8,253 nt of DNA from Pseudomonadota bacterium (lineage in GTDB: Bacteria > Pseudomonadota > Gammaproteobacteria > Xanthomonadales > Xanthomonadaceae), in assembly GCA_023423235.1 (NCBI GenBank), contig JAFAFY010000274.1, forward strand, positions 1-8,253, in the 5' to 3' direction. Shown one piece after another: positions 1 to 7,321 of the stretch. Within the stretch, counting starts at the first letter, position 1. Every line of letters starts with the position of its first letter. The notes below the pieces were generated by a model. It ran no database searches. It saw only the letters and a list, made by a program, of their open reading frames with translations, and was not told the DNA's origin. The position numbers and the translations under genes are program-made.

Positions 1-1766
1 CCAGCTGCGACACCTCGCACACTGTGGTGGACACCTCGGCGCTGCGGATCACCAAGGTGGCCGGCTCGCGCAACGTCAACGTCGGCGATCTGGTCCGCTA
101 CACGCTGACCGTGGAGAACGTGGGCGACAGCAACGTCGTCAACGGTACTGTCGTCGATACGCCGGCGCCTGGCTTCAGCTACGTGGATGACTCGATGACG
201 GTGGCCGATACGGATGGCGCCTTCACGCTGGCGTCGAGCCAGTCGCCGCTGCGCATCGGCGGGCTCGACATTCCGGTCGGTCGCAGCGCGACGATCATCT
301 ACCTGATGCGCGTGGGCGCCGGCGTCAAGCCGGGCGTGCACGTCAACCAGGCGGTTGCGGTCAACGAGGCCGGCACGCCGGTGTCGAACGTGGCGACCGC
401 GCAGGTCACCCTCGACAGCGACCCGCTGCTTGACGACAGCCTGATCTTCGGCACGGTCTTCGACGACCGCGACGGCGACGGCTGGCAGGACAGCGCTGCG
501 CTCAGCGGTATCCGGGTGCAGGGCGGGTTCGCGGCCTCGGCCTATGTCGCCAACTCGACCACGGTCGATCGCGGTAACGGCCACCAGCCGGAGCCGGATG
601 CAAGTTCGCCGCTGCTGCACGGCATCGCCGTCGGCGGCATTGCGGGCCGGCAGTCGATCGCCGATCCGGTGGAAGCGCGCCAGGTCGTGGTCCGTCAGGT
701 CCTGAGCACGCTCGCGTTCACCGGTGACTTCGTGCTGACCAGCAACGAGGGCTTGACGGTGCGGATGGATGCGGAAGGCAACACCCGCATCGAACGCGAC
801 GGCGAAGCGGCACGCGGCCTGACCGCAGCCGAGCCAACCGTGGCGCGTCGCATCGCCAGGACCGAGGCCGGCTACGTGGTCGACTACGTGATCGGCAATG
901 CCGGGATCGACGAGCGCGGCATTCCGGGCGTGCGCATCGCCTCGGTGGAAGGCCTGCTGATCGAGACCGACCAGTACGGCCGCTATCACCTGGTCGACGT
1001 GTGGGGCGGGGAGTGGGGCCACGGCCGCAACTTCATCCTCAAGGTCGATCCGGCCACGCTGCCGCCGGGGACGGGCTTCACCACGCCCAACCCGCTTGTG
1101 CGCCGCGTGACCCCGGGCCTGCCGGTGCGCTTCGACTTCGGCGTGCAGTTGCCGGTGCAGCAGATCGAGGGCGGCACCGAGCGCGTCGAACTGGAACTGG
1201 GCGAGGTGATCTTCGAGCCCGGTAGCGCCGAGGTGCGTGCGCAGTACCGGCCGGCCATCGACGCGATGGCCGCCCAGGTCAACCGCTACCAGGGCGGCGA
1301 GGTGGTGATCACCGCCAACGGTGGTTCCGAGGCACTGGCCTTCAGCCGTGCGGCGGCGGTGCGTGATGCGCTGCAGTCGCAAGTTGAGGAGGCCGCGCGC
1401 AACGGGCTGACCGTGGCGATCCGCACCGATGTTGCCGACCCGCACTCGCTCGTCGCCGGCGTTGCCGCCGATGGCGCGCTGCTCGGCACGGTGCTGTTCG
1501 ATACCGACCGCGCGACGATCCGGCCCGAGTTCAACGCGTTGCTCGACCAGGTGGCGCAGCGGCTCGAGGCACTGGGCGGCGGCGTGATCGGGATCGTCGG
1601 CCACACCGATGTGCGTGGCTCTCACGACTACAACAGCGCCCTTGGCCTGCGCCGCGCAACAGCGGTCTACGAGGCCATTCGCAACCGACTCAGCCCGGAG
1701 GTGCGCAGCAACGTGCGCGTGGAATCCAGCAGCGATCCGACAGCCCCTGTCGGCGTGGAAGAGTAA
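1..1766 (+). CDS. Large DUF11 / SdrD-B-like / OmpA surface protein, 3' part (5' end outside window)
   Basis: The first full codon is at base 3. The frame is open to the window edge, so the GTG at 24 is internal and the true start lies upstream. Residues are numbered from base 3. Residues 14-137 form a DUF11 repeat (KVAGSRNVNVGDLVRYTLTV, later a VSNVATAQV ending). Next comes an SdrD-B-like segment with an acidic loop DDRDGDGWQD (154-163) that resembles a calcium-binding loop. A middle region of about 130 residues leads to a second regulatory-like fold around GIPGVRIASVEGLL and DQYGRYHL (306-333). Two OmpA-like domains follow, at about 393-457 and 494-572. The second has GHTD (Asp536) and LGLRRA (Arg551), spaced 15 apart like the two diaminopimelate-binding residues of E. 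coli OmpA, so peptidoglycan contact is plausible. The stop is TAA at 1764. The family is known as long exported repeat proteins, often of unknown function. An adhesin or envelope scaffold role is inferred. The domain calls are firm; the function is not. Confidence 0.9.
   Translation, partial: SCDTSHTVVDTSALRITKVAGSRNVNVGDLVRYTLTVENVGDSNVVNGTVVDTPAPGFSYVDDSMTVADTDGAFTLASSQSPLRIGGLDIPVGRSATIIYLMRVGAGVKPGVHVNQAVAVNEAGTPVSNVATAQVTLDSDPLLDDSLIFGTVFDDRDGDGWQDSAALSGIRVQGGFAASAYVANSTTVDRGNGHQPEPDASSPLLHGIAVGGIAGRQSIADPVEARQVVVRQVLSTLAFTGDFVLTSNEGLTVRMDAEGNTRIERDGEAARGLTAAEPTVARRIARTEAGYVVDYVIGNAGIDERGIPGVRIASVEGLLIETDQYGRYHLVDVWGGEWGHGRNFILKVDPATLPPGTGFTTPNPLVRRVTPGLPVRFDFGVQLPVQQIEGGTERVELELGEVIFEPGSAEVRAQYRPAIDAMAAQVNRYQGGEVVITANGGSEALAFSRAAAVRDALQSQVEEAARNGLTVAIRTDVADPHSLVAGVAADGALLGTVLFDTDRATIRPEFNALLDQVAQRLEALGGGVIGIVGHTDVRGSHDYNSALGLRRATAVYEAIRNRLSPEVRSNVRVESSSDPTAPVGVEE
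1179..1388 (+). other. Degenerate first OmpA-like domain within the DUF11/OmpA protein
   Basis: The segment starting at LGEVIFEPGSAEVR aligns by eye with the intact copy that starts at LGTVLFDTDRATIR about 300 bases later. Both continue with a helix and then a beta strand. Where the second copy has GHTDVRGSHDYNSALGLRRA, the first has only ANGGSEALAFSRA. It is about seven residues shorter and lacks the aspartate, although the SRA arginine remains. The fold is probably kept, but canonical peptidoglycan binding probably is not. Confidence 0.65.
1482..1718 (+). other. OmpA-like peptidoglycan-binding domain (C-terminal, intact)
   Basis: This domain has the standard order: a strand (GTVLFDTDRATIR), a helix, a strand ending GIVGHTD, then the RGSHDYNSALGLRRA helix, and a last strand NVRVESSSDP. 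Both key residues expected from E. coli OmpA (Asp271 and Arg286) are present at the right spacing. It sits almost at the C-terminus, with only about a dozen residues after it, as in proteins anchored in the periplasm to the cell wall. Confidence 0.85.
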
Positions 1767-1777
1767 GGGGACGGATC
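1765..1777 (+). promoter_or_regulatory. Ribosome binding site of the beta-barrel gene, overlapping the upstream stop
   Basis: The purine-rich AAGGGGA (1765-1771) begins inside the TAA stop of the upstream gene and lies six bases before the ATG at 1778. The intergenic gap is only 11 bases and holds no room for a promoter or terminator. The two genes are therefore almost certainly co-transcribed and probably translationally coupled. Confidence 0.8.
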
Positions 1778-4700
1778 ATGAAGATGAAACTGCTCGATAC
1801 CGCGCTGATCAGCATCCTCGCGGGCATGGCCCCGGTTGCGTTCGCCCAGCAGACGGCGCCGGCCGAAGCGGGAGCCGCCGGTACCCCGGCAACCGATGCC
1901 CCGCTGCAATGCGAAGGTGAGCGGTGCAGCTCCGATGAAGGCCTGCTGTTCCAGCTGCGCACCCGCAGCTACGACCAGCCCGCCACCACTGGCTTGACCG
2001 AACATTCGGGGTCTGCAGCGCTGCAGCCCGACCGCCGGGTCAGCGTGGCGCTCGATGCGCCGGGCAAGGCCGTGGCCACCGGCCAGTTCCAGATCCAGCT
2101 GCCGAACGGTGGCGCGATCTGGGCGACCGAGGATCCCAACCTCGGCCAGCCGGAGCTGTCGATTTCCTCACCGACGATGGTCGCCTTCGACGGCACCCGC
2201 ATCACCAAGCCGGTGCAGTTCTACGTGCGCGGCAACTACGCCGATTTCGTCGACCATTACGAACTGACGCTCTACCGCGCCAGCGACGCCGACCTGATCG
2301 ATCCGCTGCTGCAGCTCGAGATGCCGGCCGCTGCCGTGGCCACGCTGGACTGGGACGGCGCTCTGCCGGCCGGCCTGCGTCTGCGCACCGGTGACGAACT
2401 GGCGTATGTGCTGCGCGCCTATGACGCGGAAGGCAACTTCGACGAGACCCACACCAAGCGCATCCAACTGGTCACCCCGGCCGAAGCCGAGCGCGGTACC
2501 CAGCTGCTGCGCGAGGGCGTGGAGAAGTCGCTCGGCACCGCATTGAGCGGCGACGCGGCCACCACCCAGTCGCTGGTCAACGAGGCGTTCGCCAGCAATG
2601 GCTTGCGCCAGCAGAACATCCCGATCTACGGCTCGCGGGTGCGCATCACCGGCCGCAACATTCCGGCCGATTACGGCTTGAGCATCAATGGCGAGAACTA
2701 TCCGGTCGACCTGGAGCGCAAGTTCGTCGCCGAGTACCTGATGCCGGTCGGCCAGCACCGCTTCGACATCGGCCTGAAGGCGCCGGGTCGCGAGCAGGTC
2801 AGCCACCACGCGCTGGACGTCGATGTCAGCGGCCGCTACTTCTTCGGCGTCGCCCTGGCCGACCTGACCGTCTACCAGAACAAGGCCAGCGGCCCCGGCA
2901 CCCAGATCGCACTGGCCGGCCGTGACGACGACATCCTCAGCGACGGCCGGCTGGCGTTCTACGTCAAGGGCAAGGCCAAGGGCAAGTACCTGGTCACGGC
3001 CCAGGCCGACACCCAGAACCGCCCGCTGGAAGACCTGTTCGACGGTTTCACTTCCGCCGATCCGCAGGACATCTTCCGTCGCCTGGACCCGGACCTGTAC
3101 TACCCGACCTACGGCGACGATTCCACCACCTACCGCGACATCGACACGATGGGCCGGTTCTACGTGCGCGTGGACTGGGACAAGAACCAGGCGCTGTGGG
3201 GCAACTTCTACACCGGCATGACCGGCACCGAGTATGGCCAGTACGTGCGCTCGCTCTACGGCGGCGCGCTGGACTGGCGCTCGCGCATGGCCAACGCCTG
3301 GGGCGACCCGGTCACCGAACTGCGCGCCTTCGGCTCCGAAGCGCAGACCGCGCCGGGCCACAGCGAGTTCATCGGCACCGGCGGCAGCCTCTACTACCTG
3401 CGCCACACCGACGTGCTGCCGGGCTCCGACCACGTGGTGTTGGAGGTGCGCGACCGCACCACCGGCCGTACCGAACAGCGCATCGAGCTGCTGCGCGGCG
3501 CCGACTACGAGATCGACGAGCTGCAGGGCCGCATCCTGCTGACCCGGCCGCTGGCCCAGGTCACGCGCGAGAACATGCCCACCATTACCCGCGATGTGCC
3601 GCTCGACGGGTTCGAGCAGCGCCTGCTGGTCGACTACGAATGGGTGCCGTCGGACTTCGATCCCGACGAGATCGCCGCTGGCGTGCGCGGCAAGCACTGG
3701 TTCGGCGATCACGTCGGCGTCGGTGCGACCTATGTCGACGAGAACCGTGCCGGCGAGGACTACACCCTGATGTCGGCCGACCTCACCTTGCAGGCCGGCA
3801 AGGGCACCTACCTCAAGCTCGAACACAGCCGCACCGAGGCTACCAGCGCGCCGGTGTTCTTCTCCGACAACGGCGGCCTGAGCTTCATCCAGCTCAATCC
3901 CACCGGTCCGCGCGAGGGCGAAGCCTCGGCGGTCGAGGCGCGCGCCAACTTCCGCGAACTCGGCTGGACCGAGCAGGAATGGAGTGCCGGTGCCTGGTGG
4001 CGTCGGGTCGACGCCGGCTTCTCGGTGTCGCGCTTCGATCTGGGCGCGGACATCCGCGAGCATGGCGCCGAGGTCCTGGGCCGGCTCAACGAGGCCTTCA
4101 GCACCTATGCCCGCTACAGCGAGGCCGAACGTGGTGGCGAGTCCCTGATCCAGGCCCAGCTCAACGGCGAATGGCGTTTCAGCGACGTCAACGCGCTGGC
4201 GGCCGAGCTGCGCCGGGTCGAGGAACAGCGCCTGTCCGGCGACGCCGCCGGCGTGCTGGGTGCGCTGCGCTACACCCACCGCTTCGGCACCGCGCTGGAA
4301 CTCTACGGCATCGCCCAGCTCACCCTGGACGACGACGATGGCGCCTACGCCGACAACGATGCCTTCACACTGGGCGGGCGCTACAACTTCGCCAACCTCT
4401 CGACCGTCGGTGCGGAACTGACCACGGGCGACCGCGGCGATGCCGCGCAGGTCAGCGCCGAGTACCGCCTGACGCCGCAGCACAGTTTCTACGGCAGCTA
4501 CACCCAGTCCACCGACAGCACCGACTACGACCCGCTGTTCAACCGCAACGCGCAGAACGGCTGGACGCTGGGACAGCGGTGGCGCCTGTCCGACCAGGTC
4601 AACCTGTTCAACGAGAGCCAGTTCCTCAAGACCCGCAACGAGTCCGGGCTGGCGCACACCTACGGCATGGATTTCTACCCGGCCGTGGGCTGGAACCTGG

Positions 4701-5470
4701 GCTTCACCCTGTCCGACGGCGAACTGACCAATGCCGATGGCGGCCAGGTCGATCGCCGCGCGATCAGCATCAGCGGCGGCCGCACCTCGCCCGACACCGA
4801 CTGGCAGAGCAAGCTGGAGTGGCGCGAGGACACCGGCGTCGAGCAGCGCACGCAGTGGGTCAGCACCAACCGTCTGAGCCACAAGCTCAACGAGAGCTGG
4901 CGCATCGCCGCGCGTTTCAACTACGCCGACACCGACGATGCGATCAACCCCGCCGCCGGCGCGAAGTTCATCGAAGGCAACTTCGGCTTCGCCTACCGGC
5001 CCTGGAACAGCACGCGCTGGGGTCTGTTCGGCCGCTACACCTACCTCTACGACCTGGCCACCCTGGGTCAGCTGGGCGGCGCGCAGTACGACCAGAAGTC
5101 ACAGATCCTCTCGTTCGAGGGTGTCTACCACCTCGACCACAACTGGGAACTGGCCGGCAAGCTGGCGCGCCGCGAAGGTGAGGTCCGCTATGGCCGCGGC
5201 ACCGGCGACTGGTACGACTCCGCCACTACCTTCGCCGCCGCCCAGGTCCGCTATGAGCTGCTGTTCAAGTGGCACGCGATGGCCGAGTACCGCTGGCTCG
5301 ATGTCGACGACGGCGGCACCCGCCAGGGCTGGATGGCCGGCGTCGACCGCGACATCGGCCGCAACTTCCGGGTTGGCGTGGGCTACAACTTCACCGACTT
5401 CAGTGACGACCTCACCGATTTCGACTACGACCACAAGGGCTGGTTCATCAACTTCGTCGGCAGTTACTGA
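1778..5470 (+). CDS. Outer-membrane beta-barrel protein with Ig-like periplasmic N-terminal region
   Basis: This complete 1230-residue protein starts at an ATG with a good ribosome binding site. A Sec signal peptide covers residues 1-23, with likely cleavage at AFA|QQ. A low-complexity Ala/Pro/Thr linker follows, with two cysteines (45 and 50). Residues about 85-350 are predicted beta-sandwich material; the stretch GSRVRITGRNIPADYGLSIN and what follows (286-350) resembles Ig-like repeats of cell-surface proteins. A conserved-looking core lies at about 385-620 (YYPTYGDDSTTYRD, GRFYVRVDWDKN, ALWGNFYTG, then LEVRDR and the LLRGADYEID/GRILLTRPL block). Residues about 640-1230 show alternating aromatic/polar strands with acidic turns, typical of a large barrel, and the protein ends GWFINFVGSY with a C-terminal aromatic residue like a BAM signal. 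No TonB box, plug domain or POTRA repeat is visible, so calling it a TonB-dependent receptor is not supported. Its tight coupling to the DUF11/OmpA gene suggests it anchors, assembles or exports that protein (inference). Confidence 0.9.
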   Translation: MKMKLLDTALISILAGMAPVAFAQQTAPAEAGAAGTPATDAPLQCEGERCSSDEGLLFQLRTRSYDQPATTGLTEHSGSAALQPDRRVSVALDAPGKAVATGQFQIQLPNGGAIWATEDPNLGQPELSISSPTMVAFDGTRITKPVQFYVRGNYADFVDHYELTLYRASDADLIDPLLQLEMPAAAVATLDWDGALPAGLRLRTGDELAYVLRAYDAEGNFDETHTKRIQLVTPAEAERGTQLLREGVEKSLGTALSGDAATTQSLVNEAFASNGLRQQNIPIYGSRVRITGRNIPADYGLSINGENYPVDLERKFVAEYLMPVGQHRFDIGLKAPGREQVSHHALDVDVSGRYFFGVALADLTVYQNKASGPGTQIALAGRDDDILSDGRLAFYVKGKAKGKYLVTAQADTQNRPLEDLFDGFTSADPQDIFRRLDPDLYYPTYGDDSTTYRDIDTMGRFYVRVDWDKNQALWGNFYTGMTGTEYGQYVRSLYGGALDWRSRMANAWGDPVTELRAFGSEAQTAPGHSEFIGTGGSLYYLRHTDVLPGSDHVVLEVRDRTTGRTEQRIELLRGADYEIDELQGRILLTRPLAQVTRENMPTITRDVPLDGFEQRLLVDYEWVPSDFDPDEIAAGVRGKHWFGDHVGVGATYVDENRAGEDYTLMSADLTLQAGKGTYLKLEHSRTEATSAPVFFSDNGGLSFIQLNPTGPREGEASAVEARANFRELGWTEQEWSAGAWWRRVDAGFSVSRFDLGADIREHGAEVLGRLNEAFSTYARYSEAERGGESLIQAQLNGEWRFSDVNALAAELRRVEEQRLSGDAAGVLGALRYTHRFGTALELYGIAQLTLDDDDGAYADNDAFTLGGRYNFANLSTVGAELTTGDRGDAAQVSAEYRLTPQHSFYGSYTQSTDSTDYDPLFNRNAQNGWTLGQRWRLSDQVNLFNESQFLKTRNESGLAHTYGMDFYPAVGWNLGFTLSDGELTNADGGQVDRRAISISGGRTSPDTDWQSKLEWREDTGVEQRTQWVSTNRLSHKLNESWRIAARFNYADTDDAINPAAGAKFIEGNFGFAYRPWNSTRWGLFGRYTYLYDLATLGQLGGAQYDQKSQILSFEGVYHLDHNWELAGKLARREGEVRYGRGTGDWYDSATTFAAAQVRYELLFKWHAMAEYRWLDVDDGGTRQGWMAGVDRDIGRNFRVGVGYNFTDFSDDLTDFDYDHKGWFINFVGSY

Positions 5471-5472
5471 TC

Positions 5473-5497
5473 TGGCGCAGGCCAGGGGCCTGCGCTA
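5473..5497 (+). terminator. Strong hairpin just after the beta-barrel gene (possible terminator or mRNA stabiliser)
   Basis: The arms GCGCAGGCC (5475-5483) and GGCCTGCGC (5487-5495) pair perfectly over 9 bp around a 3-base loop. They extend by a G-U and a U-A pair at 5473-5474/5496-5497. The hairpin begins 3-5 bases after the TGA stop. No T-run follows, so a classical intrinsic terminator is not shown. It may instead limit read-through or protect the 3' end. Confidence 0.45.
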
Positions 5498-5522
5498 AGG
5501 CATGACAGACAGACCAATGTGC

Positions 5523-5540
5523 AGCGGCCTGATGGCCGCT
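5523..5540 (+). repeat. Perfect 7-bp inverted repeat in the leader of the CshA/GEVED/DUF11 gene
   Basis: AGCGGCC (5523-5529) and GGCCGCT (5534-5540) form a 7-bp stem with loop TGAT. It lies eight bases before the AGGGGA ribosome binding site of the next gene and is followed by CCATTT, a weak T-tract. It could be part of a terminator or a 5' leader structure; the sequence does not decide between them. Confidence 0.4.
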
Positions 5541-5548
5541 CCATTTGC

Positions 5549-5563
5549 AGGGGACACAATGCA
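5549..5563 (+). promoter_or_regulatory. Ribosome binding site deciding the start at 5564
   Basis: AGGGGA (5549-5554) lies nine bases before ATG 5564. That ATG opens a protein with a clean signal peptide. The longer in-frame GTG start at 5519 would add fifteen residues (QRPDGRS...) ahead of the signal peptide and overlap the 5523-5540 hairpin, so it is unlikely. An out-of-frame ATG at 5559 also sits behind this site. Confidence 0.75.
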
Positions 5564-7216
5564 ATGAAGACCAATACTTCCCGCTTGGCATCGGGCCTGC
5601 TTCTGCTGGCGACCGGACTGGCCGCCGTCATGGGCAACCAGGCGCATGCCGCGGCCTATGCAACTGGCGGCGAAGGCCAGTATCGCGGCGAGATCCTGTG
5701 GCTGACCTGGGGCGGTGGCGTCAACGGGGCCGCCGGTGTGACCCTTGCCAACGGCGCGACGACAACGGCCAGCATCCCGGTCACTGCGTCCCAGAATCTG
5801 GTCCTGACCTGTTCGCTGGCCAATGTCGGCAGCACCATCACCAGTTACCGCCCGGGCAGCTGGGGCGGCGATGCGCTCGACAACATGTACAACATCGGCG
5901 GGACCGGCAATGCCAACCAGCTCATCGCCGGCATCATGGGCAGTGGCGGCGTGCACAATTTCACCGTCAACTGTGCGGCGACCCTCGGGGGGCAGCCGTA
6001 TCGCATCCCGGGGTTGGTGATGGCCGATGCCGAATCGATGGACACCGGCCAGGAGTACCTGCAGGGGACCGCGCGCGGTGGCTGGAACGTGGTGGAGATG
6101 TATCGCGGCAATGGCGGCAACTACACCGCCACGAAGACCGACGAAGGGGGCGGGCTGCAGACCATCAAGTTTGGTCCGGGCGGCCAGGGCAGCGGCACCA
6201 GTCCGGCTGCGGTCACCTTCCTGACCTTCGCCAATGATGCCTATGGTGCCAACGATACGATCTCGATGGACTTCGAGATCCGCGGCTCGGGCAATACCGC
6301 GATCGCCATCGGCCTGTTGGCACCGATCGCCGATTTTGGCGATGCCCCCGCGAGCTATGGAAACGCGTCGCATGTGATCCAGGCCCTGGTGCCGACGCCG
6401 GACGGCCTTGCTTTGGGAACCCCCACCAACATCAATGCCGCGGGATTCACGCTCGGTGGTCTGCAACCGCCCGCCAGCGAGTACATCGGCTCGCGGGGTG
6501 CCGATGGCGAGCCCGGCTCCCAGTACAGTGCCGATGCCAGGGGTGACGACACCAACGGCAGCGCTGGCCCCACCGAAGAAGATGCCTGGCCGTCCGACTA
6601 CACCTTGACCATCACCCAGGCGTCGCAATCGGTTACCCAGACCATCGCCTGTGCCGGTACAGGCACGGTGGCGGGATGGATCGACTTCAATCGCAACGGC
6701 ACCTTCGATGCCGGCGAACGCGCGCAGGCGGTCTGCAGCGCAGGCTCGGCGGCATTGGCATGGACGGTGCCTGCCGGCGTGCAGGCGGGTACAAGTTACG
6801 TGAGGCTGCGCTTCGCCAGCGATCCTGTGCAGGTGGCCGAGCCGACGGGCGAGGCCGACGACGGCGAAGTCGAGGACCATGCGATCAGCATCGTGTTCAC
6901 GGCTGACCTGGCGATCGAAAAAACCGTAAGCCCGACCGCGGCACGGGTCGGCGAGTCGGTGACCTACACGCTGGTCGCAAGCAATGACGGGCCAATGGCC
7001 GCCGACGGTGCCCTGGTCCAGGATCCCGCCGTGTCTGGTCTGGACTGCAGTGCGGCGATCCCGCAGTGCACGGTGACTGCGGGTGCTGCAGTTTGTCCTT
7101 CAGCGGTTGCCATTGGCGAGCTGCAGGGCGCGGGTGTCGCGATCGATACGTTTCCGGTGGGAGGCGAAATCACGATTACGCTGACCTGCGAGGTGACCGC
7201 GACAGGCGGCCCGTGA
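5564..7216 (+). CDS. Secreted CshA-NR2-like / GEVED / DUF11 surface protein
   Basis: This complete 550-residue protein has a Sec signal peptide: MKTNTSRLAS, a hydrophobic LLLLATGLAAVMG core, and likely cleavage at AHA|A after residue 29. Residues about 40-255 resemble the CshA-type fibril non-repetitive domain (GEILWLTWGGGVNG near the start; ends IAIGLLAPIADFGDAPASYG). A linker GADGEP...DDTNGSAGPTEEDAWP (312-343) leads to a GEVED domain (about 345-443) with GWIDFNRNGTFDAGERA and a closing GEADDGEVEDHAISI. A DUF11 domain (446-548) follows, starting ADLAIEKTVSPTAARVGESV and carrying four cysteines (495, 502, 511, 542) that could form disulfides. The protein ends just after LTCEVTATGGP, a natural end for a DUF11 domain. 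It has no LPXTG signal, OmpA domain, barrel or transmembrane tail, so how it stays on the cell is unclear. CshA is a streptococcal adhesin; an adhesion or matrix role here is inferred from domain type only. It is separated from the upstream barrel gene by 93 bases and hairpins, so it may be expressed separately. Confidence 0.9.
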   Translation: MKTNTSRLASGLLLLATGLAAVMGNQAHAAAYATGGEGQYRGEILWLTWGGGVNGAAGVTLANGATTTASIPVTASQNLVLTCSLANVGSTITSYRPGSWGGDALDNMYNIGGTGNANQLIAGIMGSGGVHNFTVNCAATLGGQPYRIPGLVMADAESMDTGQEYLQGTARGGWNVVEMYRGNGGNYTATKTDEGGGLQTIKFGPGGQGSGTSPAAVTFLTFANDAYGANDTISMDFEIRGSGNTAIAIGLLAPIADFGDAPASYGNASHVIQALVPTPDGLALGTPTNINAAGFTLGGLQPPASEYIGSRGADGEPGSQYSADARGDDTNGSAGPTEEDAWPSDYTLTITQASQSVTQTIACAGTGTVAGWIDFNRNGTFDAGERAQAVCSAGSAALAWTVPAGVQAGTSYVRLRFASDPVQVAEPTGEADDGEVEDHAISIVFTADLAIEKTVSPTAARVGESVTYTLVASNDGPMAADGALVQDPAVSGLDCSAAIPQCTVTAGAAVCPSAVAIGELQGAGVAIDTFPVGGEITITLTCEVTATGGP

Positions 7217-7321
7217 CCTGCGGCCGGAGTCGCAGCGGAGGCGCAACTGCGGTGGTTCCGCAGGCCTGATCCGAAAGGCAAAGCTGCGCATGTCGGTGCA
7301 CCCGGGGTGCGCAGGGGCTTG
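7217..7321 (+). repeat. Cluster of CTGCG/CGCAG short inverted repeats after the DUF11 gene
   Basis: CTGCG (7218) faces CGCAG (7231). CTGCGG (7247-7252) pairs perfectly with CCGCAG (7258-7263) around TGGTT. TGCGCA occurs at 7285 and 7308, and GTGCACC/GGTGCGC (7296-7312) makes a 7-bp stem with one wobble pair. No T-tract follows the hairpin at 7247-7263. The segment probably acts as a 3' end for the upstream gene through RNA structure, but it is not a textbook intrinsic terminator. Confidence 0.35.

Noticed and set aside
24..26. GTG at 24 as the start of the first gene
   Set aside because: The frame is open upstream to the window edge, no ribosome binding site is evident, and a start here would fall just before a DUF11 repeat without a signal peptide.
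2168..4882. 904-residue open frame on the minus strand inside the barrel gene
   Set aside because: Its codons mirror the strongly GC-biased third positions of the + strand gene. The translation is dominated by Val, Ala, Gly and Gln with no domain, and the + strand protein has a clear signal peptide and barrel.
3196..5181. 661-residue open frame in another + frame within the barrel gene
   Set aside because: The product is very rich in Arg, Pro and Gly, typical of a shifted frame in high-GC DNA. It has no signal or domain.
1778..5470. TonB-dependent receptor annotation for the barrel protein
   Set aside because: No TonB box or plug domain is visible after the signal peptide. Only the large C-terminal barrel is shared with that class.
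5495..6880. 461-residue minus-strand frame opposite the CshA/GEVED/DUF11 gene
   Set aside because: Same codon-bias shadow. It has no recognisable domain, and the opposite gene is well supported.
6917..6925. Run of six A bases as a possible programmed frameshift site in the DUF11 domain
   Set aside because: The A6C heptamer is in the wrong phase for a -1 slip (codons read GAA AAA ACC), and the DUF11 domain reads through intact in the main frame.
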